The notes below the pieces were generated by a model, which saw only the letters and a list, made by a program, of their open reading frames with translations, was not told the origin of the DNA and did no database searches. A stretch of 64,000 nt of DNA from Echinometra lucunter (Eukaryota; Echinodermata; Echinoidea; Camarodonta; Echinometridae): positions 21,154,564 through 21,218,563 of the forward strand of contig CM057171.1 of the NCBI GenBank assembly GCA_029962745.1, read 5' to 3'. Positions 48,812 to 61,140 of the stretch are shown piece after piece; within the stretch, counting starts at the first letter, position 1; every line of letters begins with the position of its first letter. The position numbers and the translations under genes are program-made.

Positions 48812-50429
48812 GTAAGCTAATAGTCCAAATATTTTAGGAATAAACAGTTTCTGCTAAATTAATAATTGTTTTATTCATCTCTATTGTAATTTTGTATGTG
48901 TGAATTAGTAATAAACCTTATTTAAATCAGTTTTTGTTAACTTCAAATTCAAAGAAAATCTTTTGTTATATGAAGGGAATTCCTCATATGGAATTATAGG
49001 ATATGTTGACAAACCATCCCACATTCAAAGTGCAACAAAATCTAACTCAATTATTTTACACAATTGTAGAGTGCAAACAAATATTTACTTTCCTGACTAC
49101 ACAAAGATGACATTCATTTGGTAAATGTGTGTTCAAAGAAGTCAAACGTTATAGGTGCAAGTATAACTTATTTATCATTTCAAAATACTGTGTTAGAAAC
49201 CAAATATAAAAACCTTTTATATTTCATAGTCAAAGGAGTTACATGCTTGTAAATTTATCCATCTAAGTTTCTAAGTATTATTCAAACCAGTCGACTTCTG
49301 AATTGTGTCATTTCCATAGGAATGTCTTAAGATATTTATACTGTCAGACAGGACTTGACACTGAAGGTCACTGCACACACACGACCCGAGGTCATACGAC
49401 CCCCCAACCTATAGTATGACGTCACCACACACCCAAGTTTCGCGTCTTAGGACCAGGATGGGAGGTTTTGGCATGTTGAATTTTTGCAACTGGTCATGGG
49501 CTTCTGTTGATTTATCCATTCCTTGACCCACTTGGTACAATGTCGAGGACATTGTTGACGTTGCTATTAGAGCAACAGTAACTGCTGCAAATGCAGCAAA
49601 TTCGTTTGTGCCGCCATTTTCATGGTTGCTGTGGCACAAGTAAATAGCGCAGGTCGCAAGTCCTGGGCCGGTATTATGAAAAGTGTTTTATCTTATCTTC
49701 ACTGTGTGTCATAACAAATTTTGAAGGCATACCTATGATTGGTTTTAGCTGCACAAAAGACCAGCATGCAAGACAAAAGTGCGCGATGTGAGCCAATGGC
49801 GTTTGCTATTTCTGATTGCTATGGCAATTAAAATAAGACGAAAGATAAACCAATTTTCAGAATACCGGCCCAGAAGGTCAGGTCGCATAATGTGCAGTGT
49901 CAGGTTGTACAACCTGGTTGTATGAGCTTGGGTCGTATAGTGTGCAGTGGCCTTTACATTAACAGGTGTTACAGGTAAGCAGGACACATGCCTCTCACTC
50001 CAATTTAGTTCCCCTGATTTGAACAATTTACACAAGGCTCAATACTTTCTGAGCCCGTAGTTTCAATCAGTAGAGTGGGCATGCCATAAACGAGAGGTCT
50101 TGGGTTTGATTCCCACTTTCAGCTTTGCTTTATTTTTGCTGTAATAATTGATACCAATGTCGTATATTCCTTCAGAAATAGTTAAAGTATCACAGCTATT
50201 CTTGAATGCAGTCGCTGATACTAATTGGGGTCCGAAACTCACGTGGGGAAAAAAAACTACACATCCAGGGTGTGGAGTGTGCATAAGATAAATGGCTTAA
50301 TTCAATTTATTTTCTAAGAGATGCATATTGTGTAAATATGAATACTTCTAAGGTTTAGTTCTTCTTTCTTTTCATCATCAATACATACAGGCAATGTCAG
50401 CAGCAACACGGCCGCAGACCGCACAATAG
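48683..50429 (+). CDS. TVP23: TVP23/FAM18 family Golgi membrane protein, 3' end only
   Basis: Exons 48683-48811 and 50391-50429 join in phase 0 to give 55 residues and a stop. The first encodes GVILNGANLYGYVRCKIGSR followed by KELSSMATQFLGQQMLK, the signature C-terminal region of TVP23 proteins (vertebrate TVP23A/B, yeast Tvp23). These are four-pass membrane proteins of the trans-Golgi and endosomal system. Acceptor choice for the first exon (AG at 48681-48682) is the weaker point; a later AG (48692-48694, aacag) would shorten it by four codons. About 150 N-terminal residues are missing and were not found between 44251 and 48145, so they probably fall in the gap. The last 12 residues (AMSAATRPQTAQ) are not conserved in the relatives I know. 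Whether this is orthologous to A or B cannot be decided. Confidence 0.85.
48812..49362 (+). other. TVP23 intron, left part
   Basis: AT-rich, no recognisable structure. Confidence 0.4.
49363..49955. mobile_element. Inverted-repeat element hosting a second element
   Basis: Outer ends aaggtcactgcacacac and gtgtgcagtggccttt, each next to a cgac/gtcg-rich segment. An independent element with ends tgggccggtattatgaaaa and ttttcagaataccggccca occupies 49664-49871. Confidence 0.75.
50058..50135 (+). mobile_element. SINE head fragment
   Basis: tcaatcagtagagtggg, then gagaggtcttgggtttgattccc (B box), in the TVP23 intron. Confidence 0.6.
50391..50429 (+). CDS. TVP23: TVP23 terminal coding exon
   Basis: Acceptor atacatacag after a pyrimidine-rich tract. 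It encodes AMSAATRPQTAQ and TAG. The phase matches the donor at 48812. The peptide itself has no signature, so support rests on splice sites, phase and the stop. Confidence 0.7.
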   Translation, partial: AMSAATRPQTAQ

Positions 50430-52686
50430 GTACTAGATGATTTCTAGAGGGAGGATTTGTCAAAGGAAGAGGTATTACTCTGAAGTCTTCGTTCTTGATT
50501 CCACGTTTCTAACCAAGGGTTATTTATTTGAAAAAAACAATTTTCTCTATGATATTAGATGTATATGATGTGACTTTGTATCAAATTGTTGTTTTGTATT
50601 GTATACATGTAGTGATGTGAACGGAAATGTGCTTGTTAATTGATACGAATAGCATACAGTTTAATTTCTCTTTGGTAGCTGGTTTTGGGATATTTAGTTG
50701 AAAACATTTTAAACTAAGTCATTGCTGTTGGCAATTTTCCCGGTGGAAGCTAAAAATTCTTTTCGTATTTCATTTTCCTTTTTGGAGAGAGATATTTCTA
50801 TGTGAACTTTATAGAAAATGATTCTTATTTGATTAAAAAGAAAAAAAGCGTTTCATGCATTGCTTTTATGTAGGGAATAAATACAGTGTGTATTGACTTT
50901 TGAAAACCTTGCTCTGTAGTTACAGCTTATATCTATGAATTTTTTATTTTGGGAAATATATTTCAAGGAATATTAAGTCTTATGCAAAATTAGAGAGTGA
51001 AATAGCCATTCATGCAAGATAGATGATGATTTAGCTTTATTTCCATTGTTCTAATTTTGGGTTAAGTTTAAGTGGAAATGATGGTTCACGTGAATAAATG
51101 GACCTGATGAAATGTTTTTGGATGAAGATAAAAAATTGAAGCTTCATCGAGCGTTCATGTCAACACTTAAGCTACAACACTATCTTGTTTTGAAAGACTT
51201 CGAAATTAAGTACTTGTGCAGTAAAATAAACACATATAAAGGGTGTCTCAGAAAATGTGGAGGTCAATATGGAGGGTATTATGTTGAAAACATGTGCAAT
51301 TAAAGTTTTTATTTCATGTTTTGCATGCATTATATAATCCTGCTTCACATATTGCCCTTAAAGGCACTACAGGTGTATTTATAATTTTATATGCTATGAA
51401 GCGAAAAATTTCACCTTGTATTATTAGCAAAATTCCAATAAAATCAAACTTCCATCTGTTATTGGAATGAAATGAGGTTTTAAATTTACCCTTATTGTTG
51501 TCTTTCTGCTATTTTAAAGTAACAAATGTGTTCTTAAAAATGCATAGGGCAACCAATATGCCTGTAACTAAATATTTTCCCAAACTTAAAGAAATAATCT
51601 GATATCATAAAAGTGCTTTAATAATGAAGGCCTTTTATTCATCAGTAATGAAAGGAAAATTTAAATGGATATTATTACATTTTGAGAAAGTCACGACAAC
51701 AAAATATTCATTCTTTTAATCTTAATTTGGAATTTGCCTTCAATGTTGTTCAAAAAGTTGTTTTTCAGTTCAGGTATCTGCTCCATGTAGTAATGTGATG
51801 TAAGGCAAACTATAATCCAGAATGTGCTAGAGTTGTACCTTTTTTTGTTGTTCTTCTTATATTATATTTTGTTTTATTATTATTCCTTGTCTTGTTCTTT
51901 GATTTTTAGATTTTACATGGTTGTACATGTAATAAGGATTTGAAAGAAAAATAATAACATTGCTGCAATGTGAGTAGGTATTCATTCGTTTCCTGTCGTT
52001 TTTTTTTTTGTCTGTTTTGATTTATATGATGTTGAATACTTGATAAATTTGAAGGAAACATAGATTACTCAGATCTTTTCTATTTAAAAATTTCATTCAT
52101 TACATGTAGATCAAAATCATTCCATGATCGTAGACATTCAGTAAGTTGGGATCAGTGAAATTCAGAATAAGTTGATTCATATTTGCATTCTGTCTCCCTC
52201 AAGCTTTATCGATGTATGAGGCAGAAAACCGGCTAAAAAAGAAAACATTCTGTGGCAAAATAAAATGGCCGAAAGTGTGGTGCTTGTAAAGACTTTTGTT
52301 GTGTGTAGCTGCTTTTTCTCACCATTTTTCACCATTGCTTCACATGTAAAATTTTTTATTTTTATTTTATTGTGCAGTTTCGCGGGTGATTTATTATTAT
52401 ATCTGAACAAGGTAATAATACAGTATCCCACATACACAAAGTGATAACCTGGTTACATGAAGTCATGTACCACAACTGTACTTTCGACAATAATATCCTA
52501 TTCCATGCAAAGTACCAAATAACCCCCCCCCCCCCCATCATCACTACATGTATTTTGAGGGTTTAGTGCAACAAAAGGCTATCTGCATTTTTGGTCAAAA
52601 TGAGATTTCAAAATGAAAATGATCCAGTAGAGACCGGGAATCCATTGGTAGTAATGGTTTCTACAGCAAACTTTGTTGCAGCTGGG

Positions 52687-53029
52687 TACAGTGGAAACTT
52701 AGTATAACAAGGTCCTTGGGACCATAAAAATTACCTTGTTATAGCAGGAATCTTGCTATATCAGGTTTAAAAAACAATAGAATATTAAGAGCTGGAACCG
52801 GAATATTACCTTGTTATATCAGGAATATTGTTATATCAGGGTGCCGTTTCATGAAAGTTGTCAGCGGTGACAAGTTGTAAGTCTCTGACAATTTCAGTAA
52901 AATCCTTGCTTTTGATTGTGAAAAGCACTAGTCAGTGTTACTATGGTAACTGCCAAACTGACAACTTGTCAGTGCTGACAACTTTCATGAAACGGTGCCC
53001 AGATCTCTTTATACCGAGTTTCCACTGTA
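52687..53029. mobile_element. TA-flanked pogo-like element with nested hairpin element
   Basis: Outer ends TA-CAGTGGAAACTT and AGTTTCCACTG-TA. The interior repeats ttgttatatcagg, as in pogo-type ends of marine invertebrates (from memory). A second element, 52839-53000, has ends gggtgccgtttcatgaaagttgtcagc and the inverse. Confidence 0.75.
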
Positions 53030-53295
53030 TCACCCCAAATAGATATGGCTATCTTCTTTAAATTGCAGTGTGTCAGAGCAACAAATCTTCATTTCAAGAT
53101 TTATCAAAATTTCCCAAAATGCTGATAAATAGCCCTTTGTTGCACTGATCCGTCGATTTGTCATTTTTGTTTCTTCAAAGAAAGTTGTGACATGCTTTTG
53201 CCATGTGTTATTTAACTGTACTGTGCATTAAGTAAATGATCATTCCTGTTACATGTATACTACATTGCTTTGGTATGTATGCTATATTTTAACAC

Positions 53296-53301
53296 AATAA
53301 A
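53296..53301 (+). terminator. Candidate TVP23 poly(A) signal
   Basis: AATAAA followed by a T-rich, GT-containing stretch (53320-53345). It is the last canonical signal before the opposing NUBP1 transcript end. Confidence 0.45.
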
Positions 53302-53604
53302 GCATTTAACTTATGAAATGATAGTCCTGTGGAATTTTTTTAATTTTCCATCCTCTCTGTGGACTCGGAATTATCTCCCTGTCGCACTATTTCATTCCTA
53401 CCTACAGGATAATATGTATAATCCTCTTTAAGACTATGCAATTCAAAAGAAACTGCTATGCATTAAGCTTATTTGGCAAAAAAATGAAATGTGGTATCAC
53501 AAATTCACAATTCCTACATATTGTTTGGGCTGCTTGCAGGTAGTATACAAAAATGATTCAAAACAAAACAAAAAAAATACTCCACAGTTTATGAAAAATA
53601 TTTC

Positions 53605-53610
53605 TTTATT
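53605..53610 (-). terminator. Candidate NUBP1 poly(A) signal
   Basis: AATAAA on the minus strand (tttatt on plus). It would give a NUBP1 3' untranslated region of about 1.1 kb and place the two convergent transcript ends about 300 bases apart. Confidence 0.45.
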
Positions 53611-54242
53611 AAATGATTACAATGAGGGTGAAATTTCTTAGGATATCTTCCGTCAGTTTGATATTATGACAGTACTGGCATGTGATTGTGATGGCATTAA
53701 AAAAAACAATAGCATTTTTTAATATATAGAAAAAATGAAAATACATGTAGTCAATTACTTATGGAGCTATGGAGGGAGATGGAAAAGAAGAGTGGAAAGA
53801 GAGGGCAATATATGAAATTATCCAAAGATTGCTCAAGAGTGATGGATAAAGACGAGAGAGAAATCAAGTAGGAAAGGGGGCACATTACACATGGGTATGT
53901 TCTAAAAGTGAAAGTGAATAATCGAATTTTTTTGTAAATTATCTGTTTGAAATGTGGAACAGGATTTTAATGGAAATGTTTAATTCATCTGGCAAATTTC
54001 TGAGGAGATGGTTCTTATACTACAAGCAAATCATTTTATGTCCGATTTTTACAGGTTAAGGTTTGATCATACTTGAGAAGCATGGTGGAACATAAAAAAG
54101 CTCTCAGTTTGGGCAAATGGAACTGACTGTTCTACACACAAAACCTGTCATGGTGACCACCTATATAAAAGGCCAGCTGGCTATCAAAGTTACAGTGTCC
54201 ACTTTGTTCTTTTGGGATCGGATGGCCTTGGACAGGTTTGTC

Positions 54243-54324
54243 TTAAACCTGTTGACTACTGAATTCTTATATTCCCACTGACTTAATACAGGAGCCCACT
54301 CGGTTCCAGAAGCCAACGGGTTAA
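54243..54324 (-). mobile_element. Roughly 80-base TTAA element, copy 6
   Basis: ttaaacctgttgactactgaattc...agcccactcggttccagaagccaacgggttaa. TTAA at both ends; inside the NUBP1 3' UTR. Confidence 0.78.
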
Positions 54325-54710
54325 CCACGGATATATACTTCTGATAAATAACTACTTGAATATTAAGTTTATGAAGAAACTTCATAAATCATCATGAGCT
54401 ATATTGTCACATGTACTCACTAATCCATTGATTAAGGAACATGGAGGCAATTAAAGAAGGGGGAGGTCTGTGGCAATGTCCAAGAACTGTCTACAAAACT
54501 CCTAAGGGTAATGCAAGTTACTGTGTCATAAGCCAGTATACAAATGAGCATATCCATAAAAGCAGGCTCACCATCAAGAAGTTTCCATTATTACTAATCA
54601 AAAGGTAATCTCTCTTCATGATATCAAAGTCTGTGGGTGTCACTTTCCACAAGAATTAAGAGATTTTTTGATAAAGTCCAGTTCGATGAAGAAGTTTCCA
54701 CTGTATTGCA

Positions 54711-54760
54711 TCATGTACAATCCATGATCTCCTCCTCCCTTTTACAGTATGACTTGATTC
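54711..54760 (-). CDS. NUBP1: NUBP1 terminal coding exon
   Basis: Too short to stand out as an open frame; found by phase. Acceptor ctttcattcag; GA completes an AGA codon, then [15 protein letters not shown] and TGA. It aligns in position with the RIQEFC... C-terminus of vertebrate NUBP1. The acidic tail after the conserved Arg-Ile is divergent. Confidence 0.82.
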
Positions 54761-57700
54761 CTGAATGAAAGATAGGAAATTTTTGTGTCCTTGTAATTCT
54801 TGAAATCTTATCCATCTCTGGTTAACATTTATAACATGCGGTGAACCACTCTAATTGCCTTGGGTCATGATATAATGTGTGTGGAATATGTACTGAAACA
54901 TATGGACCGGAATTCACAAAGGAGGTTTAAATTGAGACCATGGTTTATCATACAGATTTCGTGTTATAAATGTGCTTGCTTTAGGGCGTACGCTAAGAAA
55001 AGTCCAATAATGAATGCACATGTAACTAAAGTGAATTTAGCGCCCTTTGCCACACACACGCACGTTCATTCTTGGACTTTTCTTAGTGCGCGTGCTAATC
55101 AAGCGCACTTAATATACCATGAAATTTGCATGAACCATGTCTAGATTTATACTACCTTTGTGAATTCCGGCCATGCATTTCAGTGATTTAGGGTCCTTCA
55201 GCAGAACCCACAGACTACCGAAAATCTCTCATTCCCTTAGGCTTAATATAGGGACCAAATGATTCCAGTAGACTATGGGTTAAGAGATAATAATGTAGAG
55301 TAGTATTAAGAGATGAACATATGCAATGCAAAATTTGAATATGATTGTGAATTTAGTACAATCGACCACAATGATGACTTTCTTGTTAAGTGGTTATGTT
55401 ATCAGTCATATGAATGATATTTTCAACGTCACAGTAAACAACAGAATGGAAATCATACTATTTTCAACGGTCATTATAAATAAATACTATCAATATCAGT
55501 CATCAATCATTATTCTTTCTAAAATTTGCAATCTTTACCTGCGGCACAACTTTGATACTTTTACAAAAAATTCCCTAAATTTAAAAACTTTGTTGCTGGT
55601 TCTATAAACAATAGTCAAGAGACAGTACAAGTTTTCTTTTTCTTAAAGTGCGTAGGGACATACAGATGTAATGTGTTATGTGCTATACAAAAACTGTACA
55701 TTATTATCATTATCATTATTATTATCAATTTCAGTGATAAATCAGAAAAAAAAAAAACCCATTAAGATCAAAGTTTCAAACTTTGTTTAGATAAACGTAT
55801 GAAATGGAAAATGATGGAGCAGCTTGGGAAAAAGTGAATGCTGCTATTAGTTTCAAGAGATAGTTTACTTACTTTCAATTATCCCCAGATAGGCTTGGGT
55901 GGCAGGTGAATCTGGTACCTCATCAAAAAATGAATTTCCCTCATCACAGCATTTTCCTGCAAGAATTAATAATAACAAAGAACAATGAACAAATATACAA
56001 CTTTCATGATCAAGTACACTGTATAAGGTGTGTATTGGTCTAGTGGATACATGACAATGGATCAAATAGCTTGCATTTGGTTTTCCAGTCAAGGCAACAG
56101 TGACTCCATTGGCAAGACATTAATATTAATTAACAATGACATTTACATGTGCAACTCTGAACTTGGGTGTGGTGAAATGACATCAGCAGCAAGTAGTTCG
56201 TTAAAGGGTGTACCCAATGCTGAAACAATTTTCCTTCATTTAAAGGAGCATATTTTTAGAAGCAGAAAATCATCTGCCTAAAGTTCCAAAATAGTCGTGT
56301 TGCCCAGCAATAATCCAAAATATGGAAAGATTTCAGCCTATTTTTGGCATCTCCGCAGTGTCCCAGTTTCAACTGCTGTTGACCCATGATGCCACTGTCC
56401 GTACCTTGTCGCGCAATTCTAGCAAAAATGCGCACTAGATATATCACATATTGTACAGTCTAGCGCACACCTCAACTGCAGTGCGTGTTATCTGGGTATC
56501 CACATTTACGTCACATGATTAATCACAAATAATTTGCCAAAATGCATTGATTGCAATTGAAAATCAACAAATTTTTAATGTTTAATATTGTTCTTAGAAT
56601 TCTATTCTTGATGATATATTACAAGTTTTTCAGTCATTGTGTAATCACTTTAAATGCTTTTCAGCTCTTTACAGCAGCTTGGTGAATGACAGGGTAACAA
56701 TACAACTTTGTAGAGGCCTTGAGCATCCTTGATCACTGTGGTATAGTGGCTCTTGCCTCTCACACGAGAGGTCCTGGCTTTGATCCTTGTCTGGAGCTTA
56801 CAACACAGCAAGGTGGTGTACTGACATGTGTCACTCTAGGCCCAGGTGTAATAAATGGGTAACTGGCAATGCTGGGTAATAATAATTGCAGGGGCCCACA
56901 GGAAGAGCAATAGTAATACTGATGTGGCTACCCTGGTAAATAAAACCCTATCAGCAATTATTATATCCGTCATGATAAGAATCTCTAAAATTGATTGGTC
57001 CAATGCGCATAATATGATAAAATACAATTCCCACGAGCTTCAAGCAATTGATCAAATTTGCCATGGAGGGTAACATCTGACGTTCTATGCGGTGAATAGT
57101 ACTACTATTCACAGATAATATATACGGCGTATGACATCACACTCAAAAAGTGGGCACTAGATTGTGACGGCATTAATATGTGTGTGCCTATTGTTTTAGG
57201 TGCCAAAGCGTGATGATGATATCATCATTTTGTTCAATTTAGATTGTGCGCACAATGTAAACATTGCAATAGCAGAATATCTAGAATCTAGATGTAGCAT
57301 CTCTGATTTTAAGAGTGCAGATTCAATACTCTTTACTAAAGATGATGGATATAAACCAAATATATTCGGCCGTGAGAGGGTCTGGTTGAACTATGGTACC
57401 CCGCTCAGTATCGAGAATGCGACTATTTTCCAACCAGACCCTCTCGAGGCCATATATATTTGTATATTATCGTCTAAGATGGATAAGTACGCAATATTCA
57501 ATATTTCAATGTCTGACTGTATGTCTTACACATTATAGTATGACAGGAGATGTAGAGATAAGCATCATTGCTTCTTACCAATTCTTGGATCTAGAGGGAG
57601 TTTCCCAAGGAATGGTATTTTGAGATCCTCACACATCTTGGAAGCTCCACCAGTTGTAGGTGGAAATATCTGAGATTCATTCTAAAAACGGATGAGAACA

Positions 57701-60700
57701 GAAATATATTTCTAAAAGGAATCAAACATTAAAAACACTCTTTTCTGATTACAGAACAATTACACAAATGCGGACCATCCACAGAAAGAAGAAAACATAA
57801 ATGTGATTGCACACTTTTGCCTCTATGCAATCAAACCTTGATTTTTCAAATGCAATACCTTTTGCATTCTTGTATTATTTAGCCTGGAATTAGTATTACA
57901 CTACCAGTATCTTTATGTCCTGGTGCTATGCTTTAGTTTTCTATGCAGTAATATATGTATTTTTGAATTTCAACATCTATGACTATGGTATACAAGGACA
58001 TCTGTGCATTTTTATATAATATCGTAAGTGTTGCTTACCTTACATTTTGGGCATACAAAGCCACTCATATTCTCCACTACTCCAACAATAGGCAGCTGGA
58101 CTTTCCTACAGAAACTGATCTCTTTCCTCACATCCATCAATGAGACTTCCTGCAGTAAACAGTAAGGTAGTTAAGGAAATTAAAGGAGAATGAAACCATG
58201 GGGAAAAATCAATCATAATGAAAAGAGACGCTGGAGAGAACCAATCTTTAAAAAGTTCCATCACAATTGGTTATGAAATAAGAAAGTACGGTAATGAAAG
58301 TTTGAAATTCTTGATTTACTTTCTATGACAATCCTCACATTGGCAATATTGCTTCAAAATAGCAGGTTTTGAGCATAACTCTCAATACTCTTTTACACAA
58401 AATTTCATAATTTCTCCACTATCTCTAAAGATGCTTCTTGTCTCCTTGTGAACTCAACATATGTTTATCAAATACATTTTCCCATGATATATCTTGGGCT
58501 AAGAAGGAAACATCTTTTCTTATCTATGGGAATCGCTTATTATACTAGAAATCTAGGTATATAGTTTCTTTGGGGTTTGATTATATTAATGTGGACTAAT
58601 CACAATCCCTCTTAAATTTTTGGCAAGAACATTTCGAACTTGGCACCATGAAAATGCAGGTATCCTGAACTTGTGCACTGTACATTCTCTAGGCTAAGAG
58701 AGAAGTATGATTTTCTCATAATAGACATCTTTCTGATTCACAGTAGATGGTAAACAAAGACCATTTTCACATTAAAGGCAGAAGAAAGGTGAGTCCATAC
58801 TCCATCCTGATCCACAAGCAAACATATATGGTATTTCTATTACTTTGATTTGCACTAAAGCAGACTTCCCATATGGCTTTTAGAAGGACCGAGTCAAGCC
58901 TTACATGTAGTCCAGATCAGATGTAGATTCTCTGTACTGAATAAGTGGAAATTTTCGCGGGATTAATTTTTCGCACTCAGCGGAGTTAAATACAATCGCG
59001 GATTGTTGATTTGCGCGGACAGTTGGGATATCTCTATACACGTGCAAAATAAACAAAATATTTCGCGTGGTTTCATTTTGTGCACAACTTTGAATGAAAT
59101 GAGCAATGCAGCTGTGATGCTCTCCACTGCTGTAAACAAGAAAGGTAGCATAATTTGGGGTACAGATCGAGAGGGTAGTTAACCACTCCAGGCTATGTCT
59201 GAACTCAACCCGCTTCAGCAGTGAACATGAAAACGGCACTTGATATACCACACAGTGTCTCAACGAACAGCAGAGAGATGAAGAAGACGCACTGACCTGG
59301 GGTGTGGTGATAATGACGGCTCCATCCACCCCTGCTCCTTTCAGGTACTGGACGATTGATAGATGCTCATCAGATGTACCGGGGGGCGTGTCCACCACCA
59401 GGTAATCTACATCACCCCAGTCTACGTCTCGTAAGAACTGCTTGATCAAACCTGTTACAGAAAAGATGCAGTTACACATTGAGAATTCGGACTAAGAATC
59501 TGCACGCTTCATTTCTTTACAAGACTACACCTCTTGGATCACATATCCATCCATCCATCCATCCATCCATCCATGAAAATGGCTTGTCAGAACCTGACGT
59601 TGCATATCAGAATGTGCTCTTCTCTTTTCCAGCAATAATAAATGATATCAATACGTCTCTTGCCAGGGGCATTTCTAAGCCATGTAAGGCAAGTCATTTG
59701 TTGTCTTCTCCATGCCCTAGGTCTCTCAATAGTAGGGGCAACTGTCTTCAGAGCATCCTTACAAAGGATTTGATCAAAGTTCAAATATGGTAGCAAAAGA
59801 ATTGAGAAACAATCTGAACTGCCCCATCACACTGTCAGACATTCTTAACCCGTTGAACGGGAAGCCTGAGATAAGTCGGGCGAGGGTCTATGAAAAATGC
59901 ATGTTATACTGAAATCAAATCGTGCTCAACGGGGTAAACTAACAAGGCTGGAAGCAGGCATTCTGACATACCCAACCCCATCGCTCTCCCCAAAAGCGCA
60001 TTCATATACCATAAAGATTGACTGTGCTAGATTATAACCAGATATGCTTTAGAAAAAAACCCAACTAAAACAAACAACAAAAATAATTGTAAAAAGAAAC
60101 AAAAAGAAACAAAAAGAAAAAAAGAAAATGATATTTTACCATTTTTCTTAGGTCCTCTCCAGATTACTGCATCATTGGGACTATTTAGCAAGAAACCAAC
60201 GGACATCACACCAAGGTTGTCATCTACGTACTGAACAAAAGATAATAACAAAAGGCAAAGGCAAAGGCATCACTCGTGAGAGCAGACTACGATCAACCTG
60301 GATTTACTCAGTCTATTTATTCCTCCCACTTGTGAGGTTGGATGTTTCATTTCCTTGATGACCCCTGCCCAAACCTTCCAGTCTTCAGTATCGAACTCAC
60401 AGCTTATTCCTCTTACACACCTAGATAAACACTACTGGTAATACAATCTCACTTCTGTAGTAGGTATCTGCCACTAATAACTTTACTATTCCTAATACCA
60501 TTACTAATAGTGTTTCCATGATAACTTCTGCCATTGTTCAAAACTAACACAACTTCTCTGGTAACTGCTATCATTCTTCTTTACCCTTACTCTTTGCTCT
60601 TACTTCTAATTACCAAAATCAACTTTGGCAAGTGCTAATTAATAAAAGAGACTGGACTCAAATCTTGCAGTTAAAACGTAAAGTCTAAATACATAAGGAA

Positions 60701-61082
60701 TACTGTTTGAGTTTCAAAATCTGAGAGAGATTAGGTCGCCCGTGCACCACTTGAAGAGTACTGCATGCAATAAAGAGCTCAACAATCTTGACAAAATGGT
60801 TCATCAAGATGGAAAAAAGGTTAACAATGGATGCAAGGAAAGATTTAGGCACTAGGATGACATAAAATAGTATGGTAACCTTCCACAAACAAATGAAATA
60901 GCAAAAACCATTTTACAAGGCATTGTTCTAGGAAGAAAAAGAAAAGAAGGAAAGAGAACATATCAAAAGATGGATTGGCCTATTGCTTGGTAATTCCCAA
61001 AGTATTGTAGAGAACAAGACAAGATGTGGGAAATGGTCAAATTATCATCCTTGGTGCCCCTAAAACCCGGAGGTTATGGGAC

Positions 61083-61140
<58 letters not shown>

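Larger units (their letters stand above)
50430..53320 (+). other. Probable TVP23 3' untranslated region
   Basis: AT-rich sequence without a supportable frame, running to an AATAAA at 53296-53301. It contains a nested pair of inverted-repeat elements at 52687-53029 and a C run near 52524-52537. The length (about 2.9 kb) is an inference; earlier poly(A) sites are possible. Confidence 0.4.
53580..54710 (-). other. Probable NUBP1 3' untranslated region
   Basis: Sequence between the NUBP1 stop and the minus-strand AATAAA at 53605-53610. It contains one copy of the roughly 80-base TTAA element (54243-54324) and nothing else recognisable. Confidence 0.4.

Noticed and set aside
48116..48820. Long frames spanning the N gap
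   Set aside because: Open only because undetermined bases contain no stops; only 48683-48811 is supported as coding.
54161..54385. Minus-strand 74-codon frame near the NUBP1 end, considered as the last exon
   Set aside because: It lies past the in-phase terminal exon at 54760-54711 and overlaps an 80-base TTAA element.
58901..59479. 192-codon minus-strand frame taken as one coding unit
   Set aside because: Only 59297-59451 is the NUBP1 exon; both ends read through splice sites into introns.
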